Shown: piece by piece, positions 6,544 through 14,265 of the stretch | Position numbering within the stretch: position 1 is the stretch's first letter | Layout of the letters: each line of letters opens with the position of its first letter | Source: Candidatus Firestoneibacteriota bacterium | GTDB lineage: Bacteria > Oederibacteriota > JAAXVQ01 > JAUVAV01 | Length of the DNA: 19,459 bases | Direction of reading: 5' to 3' | Assembly: GCA_030635415.1 (NCBI GenBank) | Contig: DAOVYW010000011.1 | Coordinates: 1-19,459 of the forward strand | Notes under the pieces: generated by a model | What the model was told of the DNA's origin: nothing | What the model saw: the letters and a program-made list of their open reading frames with translations, nothing else | The model's database searches: none | Made by a program: the position numbers and the translations under genes

Positions 6544-7130
6544 GCTTTCAATTAATTCTGGAAAAAATTGCCGGTCTGGATACCGCCCTTTTTTATTTTA
6601 TTAATGACACGCTCTATTGCCGCCCCATAGCGGATGCGACTTTTTTAATGGCCAACGATCGATTACTTTTAGCCTTGCTGCTGGCAGGAGTCGTAGTATA
6701 CGGTTTTATTTCCGGTTGGAAAAAGAGCTGTTGGCTGGCTTTATGGGGAACAGCAGCCGTGGTGATTTGCAACCTGCTCCAGAATCTTCTCTTGAAACCA
6801 TTTTTCAATCGTCCGCGGCCGTATATGGTATTAAGCGAGGTCCATCTTTGTGTTCCGCTGAAGAATCTGGCCATGGTTTCTTCCGCTTTTCCATCGACGC
6901 ATGCCGCCGCCGCCGCCGCGCTGGCAATAGTGGCCCGGAACCTGGATCGCCATCTCAGCCGGCCGGCTTTCATCTTCGCTTTTCTGATAGGCGCCGGAAC
7001 GGTTTATTCCGGCGGACATTATCCCGGTGATGTGATAGCCGGTTACGGTGTGGGTATATTGATTGGATGGGGATTAACCTGCTGCCATAGAATGATCCGG
7101 GGGAGCGTAAGGGGGGGGGAACAAAGATGA
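6540..7130 (+). CDS. PAP2-family membrane phosphatase
   Basis: A 196-residue membrane protein with about five or six hydrophobic segments. The phosphatase motifs are K86-x6-R93-P94 (KPFFNRPRP), PSTH at 118-121 and GGHYPGDV with H160 and D164. Members dephosphorylate undecaprenyl pyrophosphate, phosphatidic acid or similar lipid phosphates at the membrane. The third motif normally begins Ser-Arg seven and six residues before the His. Here those positions are G153 and T154, so a phosphate-contacting Arg is missing and activity is less certain. The gene sits inside the pyr operon with ATGA overlaps on both sides. A role in recycling undecaprenyl carrier during envelope synthesis is plausible but inferred. 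Confidence 0.88.
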   Translation: MSFQLILEKIAGLDTALFYFINDTLYCRPIADATFLMANDRLLLALLLAGVVVYGFISGWKKSCWLALWGTAAVVICNLLQNLLLKPFFNRPRPYMVLSEVHLCVPLKNLAMVSSAFPSTHAAAAAALAIVARNLDRHLSRPAFIFAFLIGAGTVYSGGHYPGDVIAGYGVGILIGWGLTCCHRMIRGSVRGGEQR

Positions 7131-8239
7131 AAATTTTTGGCGGTCTTAAATATATATGCGTTACAATTATAGGATTAAGTCTTATTGGCGGGGCGGGAGT
7201 TACTTCTGCCGCTCGAACCGGGCCGGAGGCTGAAGTTTCCACCAAGTGCAGCGCGGGAAAAACAGCGTTCAGCATACCTGTGCTTTGTTACCATCGGTTT
7301 GGAAAGAATACTTCTCAGGATGCCTATTCCCTGGATTTAGAGGAATTCAGGCGCCAGTTGGAGATTATCAGAGAAGAAGGGTTTACTCCGATTACGGCTG
7401 CCGGCCTGGCGGATGGACGTTCAGACAGCGTTTTGCTTCCGGAAAAACCTTTGTTGATTACTATTGATGACGGGTATAAGCATTTTAATACCACGGCCCG
7501 TCCCCTGCTGGAAAAATTCGGGTTTCCCGCGACCCTGTTTATCTATACCAATTTCGTCGGAGCGCGGGCAGGATTTTCACGCTCCCAGCTCAGGGAGTTG
7601 CAATCAGCCGGTTACGAGATTGGATCCCATTCAGCCACGCATCCCAAACTAACCAAACAGCTCCGGGGGGAAACCAAAGACCAGCGTGCTGAAAGGCTGC
7701 GGAAAGAGTTGTCCGAATCGCGCGAAAAATTAAAAAAATGGTGCGGTGGGGAGGTCATATCCCTGTCTTATCCTTACGGGCTTTGGGACCGGGAAGTGGC
7801 GGAAGCCGGGAGCCAGGCCGGTTATAAGCTGATGTTTACCGTGAACCCAGGTCCTAATACCCTGGATACTCCGCCAGAACGATTAAGACGAATTATGATT
7901 TTGCGAGGCACCCGGGATTCCACTTTCCGAAACCAGCTTCGAGAAAAACCTCTTTTGTTTTCCGCGAGCAAGCCGGATTGGGGCGCGCGGGTCGCAGGCC
8001 CGGTTACGCAGATGGTATTTATACTTACCCCGGAGATGCTTAGCGGTATTGATCCATCCAGCCTGGAGGTCCGCCGCAGGTCTTCGGTTATACCACTGGA
8101 ATATGATGCCTCCAGTGGCCGGGTGATGGTAAGATTTTCCCCTTCCTGGGTTCGGGGCGCGGATCTGATGATTTTAACCGCCCAAGACCGGAAAGGGAAA
8201 AACCGTTTTAAGAACAGCCGGTTGTTGATAGTGGAGTAA
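7127..8239 (+). CDS. Exported polysaccharide deacetylase (NodB domain)
   Basis: A 370-residue protein with an N-terminal hydrophobic export segment (about residues 8-28, ending TSAA). The NodB homology domain has the metal and catalytic motifs TIDDGY (D114, D115), HSATHP (H168, H172) and SYPYG (214-218). PVLCYHRF at 51-58 is typical of the family start. Such enzymes remove N- or O-acetyl groups from cell-wall or extracellular polysaccharides. From about residue 285 a beta-rich, Ig-like tail follows (VFILTPEMLSGIDPSSLEV). The start overlaps the PAP2 gene by ATGA, and pyrF begins 24 bp after the stop. Its position inside the pyr operon is unusual; the substrate is not evident. Confidence 0.9.
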   Translation: MKIFGGLKYICVTIIGLSLIGGAGVTSAARTGPEAEVSTKCSAGKTAFSIPVLCYHRFGKNTSQDAYSLDLEEFRRQLEIIREEGFTPITAAGLADGRSDSVLLPEKPLLITIDDGYKHFNTTARPLLEKFGFPATLFIYTNFVGARAGFSRSQLRELQSAGYEIGSHSATHPKLTKQLRGETKDQRAERLRKELSESREKLKKWCGGEVISLSYPYGLWDREVAEAGSQAGYKLMFTVNPGPNTLDTPPERLRRIMILRGTRDSTFRNQLREKPLLFSASKPDWGARVAGPVTQMVFILTPEMLSGIDPSSLEVRRRSSVIPLEYDASSGRVMVRFSPSWVRGADLMILTAQDRKGKNRFKNSRLLIVE

Positions 8240-8263
8240 ATTTTAGGAAAGGAATACAGGTAC

Positions 8264-8992
8264 ATGTTAAAACCCAAAGATCGTTTATTTATAGCTCTGG
8301 ATGTGGATGACTTGAAAAGCGCGGATATACTCATGAATCGTTTGCAAGGACTGGTTAGCCAGTACAAGCTGGGAGCCCAATTATTAACTATGGCCGGGCC
8401 GGAAGCGGTGATGCATATTCGCCGCCGCGGGATGGGAGTGTTCTACGACGCCAAGTTTCATGACATTCCCAATACTGTGGCAGCGGCGGTTTCCGCCGCC
8501 TGCCGGATAGGAGCGACCATTGTCAATGTGCATACCGGCGGTGGAAAAGAAATGATGACTGCGGCGGCCAAGGCGGCTGCTGAGGTGGCCAAAAAATTGC
8601 GCCAGCCGAAGGCTCTGGTTTTGGGAGTCACGGTTTTAACCTCCCTGAATCAGCAAAGCCTGGAAAATGAACTGGGCGTACACCGGAAAATACAAACCCA
8701 TGTTGTAAGCCTGGCCAAATTGGCCAAGGAATCAGGGCTGGACGGTGTAGTGGCCAGTCCACACGAGATCAGTGCGATCCGCAAAGCCTGCGGGCAGAAA
8801 TTCATTATTTTAACGCCCGGCATACGTCCGGTTGGTTCGAAAAAAGAAGATCAGAAAAGGACTATGACCCCGGGCCAGGCTATAGCCGCGGGCGCGGATT
8901 ATATTGTAGTAGGACGCCCAATCTTGATGGCGGTGGATCCTGGAGCGGTAGTCCGGTCTATATGCCAGGAGATAGCCGAGGCAGCCGCATGA
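8264..8992 (+). CDS. pyrF: Orotidine 5'-phosphate decarboxylase
   Basis: The 242-residue TIM-barrel enzyme makes UMP from OMP. The catalytic D-x-K-x-x-D array is D62, K64 and D67 in FYDAKFHDIPNT. The N-terminal LFIALDVDD and the C-terminal LTPGIRP and ADYIVVGRPI phosphate-binding segments agree with the compact bacterial pyrF subgroup. A purine-rich AGGAAAGGA precedes the start. The stop overlaps the pyrE start by ATGA. Confidence 0.96.
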   Translation: MLKPKDRLFIALDVDDLKSADILMNRLQGLVSQYKLGAQLLTMAGPEAVMHIRRRGMGVFYDAKFHDIPNTVAAAVSAACRIGATIVNVHTGGGKEMMTAAAKAAAEVAKKLRQPKALVLGVTVLTSLNQQSLENELGVHRKIQTHVVSLAKLAKESGLDGVVASPHEISAIRKACGQKFIILTPGIRPVGSKKEDQKRTMTPGQAIAAGADYIVVGRPILMAVDPGAVVRSICQEIAEAAA

Positions 8993-9582
8993 AGCCGGAA
9001 GAGATCAGAGAAATGTTTGAAAATACCCGGGCCCTGCTTTCCGGGCATTTTATCTTGAGCTCGGGCCATCACTCCAATCAATATCTTCAATGTGCCATGC
9101 TAACACAATATCCCGGTTATGCCGGCCGCTTGGCCGAGGCCCTGACAGCGCCGTTTAAAGATCATAAAGTTCAGGTGGTGCTGGGACCGGCCGTAGGCGG
9201 GATAGTAATCGCCCAGGAAGCGGCCCAGGCCCTTTGGCGGTGCGGGAATCATGAAGTGCGCGCTATTTTTTGTGAGCGTATGGAAGGAGAGATGAGGCTG
9301 CGCCGGGGGTTTTCCCTGGGCAAGGGGGAGCGCGCGCTGGTGGTAGAGGACGTGATTACTACCGGAGGTTCGGTTCGGGAAACAGTAAAGTTGGCCCAAG
9401 CTTGCGGGGCGGAAGTGATAGGCGTGGCCGGCTTCGTGGATAGGAGCAGCGCAGATCCGAACCTGGGCGCGCCGCTAAGTACCCTGCTGAAAGTTAAGGC
9501 GGATATTTACCCTCCGGATAAATGTCCGCTCTGCCGGGAGGGGATATTGGCTGTCAAACCCGGGAGCCGGGGATTAAAATAA
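8989..9582 (+). CDS. pyrE: Orotate phosphoribosyltransferase
   Basis: The 197-residue type I phosphoribosyltransferase joins orotate to PRPP to make OMP, the substrate of the upstream pyrF product. The PRPP loop ALVVEDVITTGGS is at 116-128, and GPAVGGIVIAQE lies at 66-77. The C-terminal tail contains a CPLC pair, common in this clostridial/thermophile-like subgroup. The ATG at 8989 overlaps the pyrF stop by ATGA and is preferred over an in-frame ATG at 8962 inside pyrF. This is the last recognisable pyrimidine gene; carbamoyl-phosphate synthase genes are absent from the window. Confidence 0.96.
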   Translation: MKPEEIREMFENTRALLSGHFILSSGHHSNQYLQCAMLTQYPGYAGRLAEALTAPFKDHKVQVVLGPAVGGIVIAQEAAQALWRCGNHEVRAIFCERMEGEMRLRRGFSLGKGERALVVEDVITTGGSVRETVKLAQACGAEVIGVAGFVDRSSADPNLGAPLSTLLKVKADIYPPDKCPLCREGILAVKPGSRGLK

Positions 9583-9638
9583 CCCGCCCTGTCTTTTCGT
9601 TCGTGAGGAATCAGATACTTAAAAGGAGTATAAGAGAT

Positions 9639-10538
9639 ATGCTCAAACGTCTTCAAAAAACCGGGATTTTTGTCGCTATCACGTTTAGTTTAAGCTGGGG
9701 ATGGTTTTATTTGTTTTCAGGAGTTTTTAAAGCCGGGGTAAATACTTCGCTTTTTACCGTGATGGCCACAGTATATATGTTCATGCCCATGCTGGCTGCT
9801 ATTATTGTTCAAAAATTCATCTATCATAAACCTTTAAAAGAACCGCTGGGAATTTCCTTTAAAATAAACCGCTGGTTTTTTGTAGCCTGGCTGCTGCCAA
9901 TAGTCCTGGTATTTGCCGCGCTGGGCATGGGATTGCTCATGCCCGGGGTTGAGTGGTCTTGGGAAATGGAAGGCATGTACATAAGATTTCAAGAGAACTT
10001 GTCTTTAGAACAAATTGAGCGCATGAAAGTCCAGACCGCGGCTTTGCCCTTGCATCCTTTGTGGATCGGTCTGCTGTCAGGGCTGGTGGCAGGCGCGACG
10101 ATTAATGCCGTGGCCGGCTTTGGTGAGGAGTTGGGCTGGCGGGGTTTATTACAGAAAGAGCTGGGTTTTTTGGGGTTTTGGAGATCATCCCTGCTTATCG
10201 GCTTGATCTGGGGTATCTGGCACACGCCCATAATTCTGCAAGGGTATAATTATCCTCAGCATCCCCAAGCCGGGGTGTTTTATATGGTGTATTTTACCAT
10301 GCTATATGCTCCGATTTTCAGCTATATCCGTTTAAAAGCCAGATCCGTTATTGCTCCGGCTATCCTGCATGGCTCTCTCAATGCCACAGTCGCGCTCTCT
10401 TTTATGACGCTTAAAGGTGGAACTGATTTAAGTATCGGTCTGACCGGTTTGGCCGGATTACTGGTTTTGCTCCTGGCGAATATCGGGCTGTATATTTTTG
10501 ACCGGTTTTTGGCGAAGGAGCCGGTGATGGCAAAATAG
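9639..10538 (+). CDS. CPBP-family intramembrane glutamic/metalloprotease
   Basis: A 299-residue, highly hydrophobic protein with about eight membrane segments. The CAAX-protease/bacteriocin-processing (CPBP, Abi) motifs are present: E163-E164-x3-R168 in GEELGWRG, H195 in WGIWHTPI, and H244/N248 in HGSLNA. Bacterial members cleave within the membrane or confer self-protection; the target cannot be deduced here. The ATG at 9639 has AAAAGGAG about 10 nt upstream. The frame extends upstream into pyrE but without a good start. It lies 56 bp after pyrE, so transcription from the pyr operon is possible. Confidence 0.9.
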   Translation: MLKRLQKTGIFVAITFSLSWGWFYLFSGVFKAGVNTSLFTVMATVYMFMPMLAAIIVQKFIYHKPLKEPLGISFKINRWFFVAWLLPIVLVFAALGMGLLMPGVEWSWEMEGMYIRFQENLSLEQIERMKVQTAALPLHPLWIGLLSGLVAGATINAVAGFGEELGWRGLLQKELGFLGFWRSSLLIGLIWGIWHTPIILQGYNYPQHPQAGVFYMVYFTMLYAPIFSYIRLKARSVIAPAILHGSLNATVALSFMTLKGGTDLSIGLTGLAGLLVLLLANIGLYIFDRFLAKEPVMAK

Positions 10539-10546
10539 AAATTCCT

Positions 10547-10668
10547 GGGCCGGCATGGAAGCCGGCCCCTACAATTGCGAGACATGATGTGTTTTTGTGG
10601 GGGCAGACCTACACTTGCAAGACATGAATGATGATGTTTTTCGTAGGGGCGGACTTCCATGTCCGCCC
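10547..10668. repeat. Cluster of hairpin repeats between the CPBP and EEP genes
   Basis: Three related elements. The first is 10547-10568 (8-bp stem, loop ATGGAA) followed by CCTAC. The third is 10647-10668 (8-bp stem, loop TTCCAT) preceded by GTAGG. Reverse-complementing the first gives the same GTAGGGGC end and the same TTCCAT loop, so they are inverted copies. Their stems differ in sequence but each stays fully paired. Between them, around 10597-10612, is a copy that keeps the left end and inner arm but has lost its right arm. No T-tract supports termination. Confidence 0.8.
10568..10653 (+). repeat. Two direct repeats of about 40-46 bp
   Basis: Positions 10568-10607 and 10608-10653 both run CCTACA, TTGC, AGACATGA, a TGATGT/TTTTT segment and G(T)(A/G)GGGGC(A/G)GA in the same order. 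The second unit is a few bases longer. They join the hairpin elements of this gap and suggest duplication of a unit made of spacer plus hairpin half. Confidence 0.7.
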
Positions 10669-10700
10669 GCATGTATGCCAAACTGATTGCAGGAGAACAC

Positions 10701-11915
10701 ATGGCGAAATCATTTACCTCCGGAGAGTGGAAAAAAATCCAGGCTTTCTGCGCACGGCACGGAGAAAGGTTTGGATTGCCCCGGCGTCGAAACCGGTCCG
10801 TGATCCTGGGGGCTTTTAATATCCGCAAGCTCGGAAATCCCTCCAATAAAAGCCCGGGTGCCTGGAAGATGCTGGCGCATATCTGTAAGCAGTATGATTT
10901 ACTGGCAGTCCAGGAAGTCCTGGACAACCTGGATGGGATCAGGCAATTAAAATCAATGCTGGGACCGGAATACGGTTTGGTAGTATCCGATACTACCGGC
11001 GCTTTTCCGGGCGAAAGCAGTACGGCCGAGAGGCTGGCTTTTTTATTCCGATGGAAAAAAGTAAGCCGCACGGAAATAGCCTCGGACATTACATATGACC
11101 GGACCAAAGTGAATAATACTTTGTTCCAATACCGCCAGGACTTCTGGCAGGCCTTTCAGGATCATAATCATAAATTAGCTAAAATCGAGAAGGAAAACCA
11201 GGCCCGCAGCCAGGAAGGGAAACGCAGGAAATCCCGGCCGCCGGTACCTAATCCCCATTTTATTTCATTTATTCGTCAGCCGCTGTGCGCCTCGTTTGAG
11301 ATAAAAACCCAGACCCGGGCCGTGCCATACCAGTTTCTAGCGGTAAATTGCCACCTGCTCTATGGAAAAGATCCGGCTGAACGCCGCCGGGAATTTTATG
11401 CGCTTTTAAGCTGGGTGATTGAACGGGCCAAGAAGCCGGAGCGGATGTATTACCCGAACCTGCTGGTGATGGGCGATTGCAACCTGGAATTTAAGCGGCC
11501 GGCCATAGAGCGGCCGAAAATTGAGGCCTTTCTGAAATCACTGAATAAAAGCGAGCTTGACCGGCAGACCAGCGCAGAGCTAAATTTCCCTTTTCTGGAT
11601 GTTCATCCCGGCCAGAGCGAGGTGTATCGTACGGCTGCGCGCCAGAAAGATACCTATGATCAGATAGGAATATTATTCCGGGATAAGCGGCTCCCGGATT
11701 ATACCCGGAATAAAGTTGCCGGCGCCACGCCTAATGGATATGATTACGGGGTGTTTAATTTTGTGGAGATGTTCGCCGCGGTTTTACATGGCAAAGGCTT
11801 CAAGGAACTGGATAAAGCAAAACAGCGGGATCTGCTCGCGAAATTTGAGCATGATTTAACGGACCACATGCCGATATGGATACGGTTGGAAACGGGAAAG
11901 ACAGGGGCCGGGTAG
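10701..11915 (+). CDS. Endonuclease/exonuclease/phosphatase (DNase I-like) family protein
   Basis: A 404-residue protein of the EEP fold. Active-site landmarks are LGAFNIRKLG with N40, LLAVQEV with E72, NCHLLYG, GDCNLEF with D259 and N261, DQIGI, and TDHMPIWI with D388-H389. These fit a magnesium-dependent phosphodiesterase or phosphatase. It resembles a recurrent bacterial subfamily with the long internal stretch FRWKKV...EIASDITYDR and a basic insert (roughly 160-190, RSQEGKRRKSRPP). There is no signal peptide, so it is cytoplasmic; the substrate is unknown. AGGAG precedes the ATG at 10701. An upstream in-frame ATG (10659) lies inside the hairpin repeat and is less likely. Confidence 0.85.
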   Translation: MAKSFTSGEWKKIQAFCARHGERFGLPRRRNRSVILGAFNIRKLGNPSNKSPGAWKMLAHICKQYDLLAVQEVLDNLDGIRQLKSMLGPEYGLVVSDTTGAFPGESSTAERLAFLFRWKKVSRTEIASDITYDRTKVNNTLFQYRQDFWQAFQDHNHKLAKIEKENQARSQEGKRRKSRPPVPNPHFISFIRQPLCASFEIKTQTRAVPYQFLAVNCHLLYGKDPAERRREFYALLSWVIERAKKPERMYYPNLLVMGDCNLEFKRPAIERPKIEAFLKSLNKSELDRQTSAELNFPFLDVHPGQSEVYRTAARQKDTYDQIGILFRDKRLPDYTRNKVAGATPNGYDYGVFNFVEMFAAVLHGKGFKELDKAKQRDLLAKFEHDLTDHMPIWIRLETGKTGAG

Positions 11916-11942
11916 TAATTCATAAGACGTTTGTTAGGGCAT

Positions 11943-11989
11943 CACCGGCTAATGTAGGGGCGTTTAATTAAACGCCCCTACGTCCGGTG
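11943..11989. repeat. Palindromic repeat with nested outer arms
   Basis: The inner 11954-11981 is a perfect 28-bp palindrome sharing its 22-bp core with 599-628. Outer arms CACCGG (11943-11948) and CCGGTG (11984-11989) extend the pairing across a short mismatched zone. It lies in the 160-bp gap between the EEP and recD2 genes, with no T-tract. Confidence 0.85.
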
Positions 11990-12075
11990 GGCGACAGATC
12001 TCAGCGTTGGGGGAATTTTTGCGAAGGCTGCGATTTTAAAATGATATATTATTACACCATACCGGGGATGCAAAA

Positions 12076-14253
12076 ATGCCGACTGAGATTAAAGGACAAA
12101 TAGAAACCATCACCTACGCCAATGAAGAGAGCGGTTTTACCATCGCCCGGGTGAAAGTAGGCGGGCAAAAGGAGCAGATAACCATTGTCGGCAATCTGAT
12201 GGCCTTGGCGCCCGGCGAAGTACTTAAGATGCAAGGCGAGTGGACCACTCACCCCAAGTTCGGCCGGCAGTTCAAGGTGGAACAATACCAGACCGAGGTT
12301 CCGGCTACAGTGGAAGGAATCCGGAAATATCTGGGGTCCGGATATATCAAGGGGCTGGGGCCGGTAATGGCCAAGCGGATCGTGCAGCGATTCGGTAAAC
12401 AGACTCTGGATATTATAGAAAACCAGGCAGAAAAACTGGCGGAGGTTGAGGGTGTCGGCAGTAAGCGCATCATCATGATCAAGCAAGCCTGGCAGGAACA
12501 GCAAGAGATCCGCCAGGTCATGCTTTTTCTGCAAAGCCACGGGGTTGGTTCCGGCTATGCGGTGAAGATTTTCAGACAATACGGGAATAACTCCATTGCG
12601 ATAGTCAAGACGAACCCCTATCGTCTGGCCTCGGATATTTTCGGAATGGGGTTTATCATCGCGGACCGCATTGCCGGGCAACTGGGTTTTGCCAAGAATT
12701 CCGAACTGCGGGCCACGGCCGGCGTACTATATGTCCTGAATAAACTTACGGAAGAAGGGAATGTCTATTACCCCTATGAATCGTTGCTCGAGAAGAGCGG
12801 GGAAATCCTCCAGGTGGAGAGAGACATAATCACTAAGGCCCTCGGCAGTATGACCATGGAGGGAAAGATAATAATGGAGGATCTGAATGAAGATCTGGAA
12901 GAATTCCGGAAAAACCATAAAGCCGTTTACCTGAAGAAACTGTACACAAGTGAAACCGGTATTGCCGGCCGGTTTCAGCAGCTGGTAAGCGCAACCCGGA
13001 CAGTCCGCCGGGTAGATGAGGATCAGGCCATAGCATGGGTCCAGCAGCAGTTGGATATTACTTTAGACGCGCAACAAGCTGAGGCTGTCAGGAGTTCCCT
13101 GGAAAACAAGGTGATGGTTATTACCGGCGGGCCGGGGACCGGCAAGACTACCATTATAAACGCGGTCTTGAAAATTTTTTCCCGAATGGAGGTTAGGATA
13201 ATGCTGGCCGCGCCCACGGGCCGGGCCGCCAAGCGTATGAGTGAAGCTACGGGCCGGGAGGCCAGGACTATTCACCGGTTGCTGGAGTTTAGTTTTAAGC
13301 AGGGCGGGTTTCAGCGTCATGAGTCCCGGCTCCTGGAGTGCGATTTGCTGATTATAGATGAAGCCTCTATGATCGATACCCTGCTGATGCACCAGCTTTT
13401 GAAGGCGGTTCCAGCCAATGCTACTTTTATCCTGGTGGGAGATGTGAACCAACTGCCCTCAGTCGGACCGGGTAATGTGCTCAACGATATTATTGCTTCT
13501 CAAGCTGTGCCCATAGTGAGACTTAGTAAAATTTTTCGACAAGCCCGCGCCAGCCAGATCGTGGTTAATGCCCACCGGATAAATAACGGAGTACTTCCAC
13601 AATATGATCCTTCCCTGACGGAAAACGATTTTTATTTTATTGCGCAGGAAGACCCGGAACAAGTATTAAAAACCATTACGGACCTGGTTCACCACCGGCT
13701 TCCCCGGCGTTTCGGTTTTGATCCGGTAGAGGACATACAGGTTCTTACACCCATGCATAAAGGCGTGGTCGGCACTGCAAATCTGAACCGGGAATTGCAA
13801 AGAACGCTTAATCCGCGTGAGGATGGTGTAGTGCGGGGAGAGAGTATTTACCGCGTTAATGATAAGGTAATGCAGATCAAGAATAATTATGACAAAGAGG
13901 TCTTCAACGGGGATATCGGCAGGATTGCCCGGATATGCCCGGAAGATAAAGAAATCATCGTGGTTTTTGACCACCGGAAAGTAATCTATGATTTTGCCGA
14001 GCTGGATGAGATTATCCTGGCCTATGCCATCTCGGTTCACAAGTCCCAGGGTTCGGAGTACGCGGTCGTGATTATTCCCGTGCTCACCCAGCACTACATG
14101 CTTTTGCAGCGTAATTTAATCTATACCGCGATTACCCGGGGCCGCAAGCTGGTAGTAATGGTGGGCACCCGCAAAGCCCTGGCCATGGCAGTGAAGAACG
14201 ATAAAACCAAGAAACGCTATACTTATTTAAAATACCGGTTGCAGAGAGATTAG
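12076..14253 (+). CDS. recD2: RecD2-type ATP-dependent 5'-3' DNA helicase
   Basis: The 725-residue SF1B helicase belongs to the RecD2/YrrC group, which works without RecBC in DNA repair or replication-fork processing. An N-terminal OB-like domain (about 1-85, starting IKGQIETITYANEESGFTIA) leads into helix-hairpin-helix segments (GLGPVMAKRIVQRFG, VEGVGSKRI). The helicase core has Walker A GGPGTGKTT near 350, LAAPTGRAAKRM, Walker B LLIIDEASMID near 424, VGDVNQLPSVG, the UvrD-like SVHKSQGSEY near 652 and motif VI YTAITRGRK near 681. Length matches the family. GGGGA lies 7 nt before the ATG. The metallophosphoesterase gene follows after 12 bp and is probably cotranscribed. Confidence 0.95.
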   Translation: MPTEIKGQIETITYANEESGFTIARVKVGGQKEQITIVGNLMALAPGEVLKMQGEWTTHPKFGRQFKVEQYQTEVPATVEGIRKYLGSGYIKGLGPVMAKRIVQRFGKQTLDIIENQAEKLAEVEGVGSKRIIMIKQAWQEQQEIRQVMLFLQSHGVGSGYAVKIFRQYGNNSIAIVKTNPYRLASDIFGMGFIIADRIAGQLGFAKNSELRATAGVLYVLNKLTEEGNVYYPYESLLEKSGEILQVERDIITKALGSMTMEGKIIMEDLNEDLEEFRKNHKAVYLKKLYTSETGIAGRFQQLVSATRTVRRVDEDQAIAWVQQQLDITLDAQQAEAVRSSLENKVMVITGGPGTGKTTIINAVLKIFSRMEVRIMLAAPTGRAAKRMSEATGREARTIHRLLEFSFKQGGFQRHESRLLECDLLIIDEASMIDTLLMHQLLKAVPANATFILVGDVNQLPSVGPGNVLNDIIASQAVPIVRLSKIFRQARASQIVVNAHRINNGVLPQYDPSLTENDFYFIAQEDPEQVLKTITDLVHHRLPRRFGFDPVEDIQVLTPMHKGVVGTANLNRELQRTLNPREDGVVRGESIYRVNDKVMQIKNNYDKEVFNGDIGRIARICPEDKEIIVVFDHRKVIYDFAELDEIILAYAISVHKSQGSEYAVVIIPVLTQHYMLLQRNLIYTAITRGRKLVVMVGTRKALAMAVKNDKTKKRYTYLKYRLQRD

Positions 14254-14265
14254 GAGGAGAACCAG

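Noticed and set aside
10322..11107. Minus-strand ORF of 261 codons opposite the CPBP and EEP genes
   Set aside because: Both plus-strand genes have clear family motifs, and this frame has no recognisable domain; it is a shadow frame.
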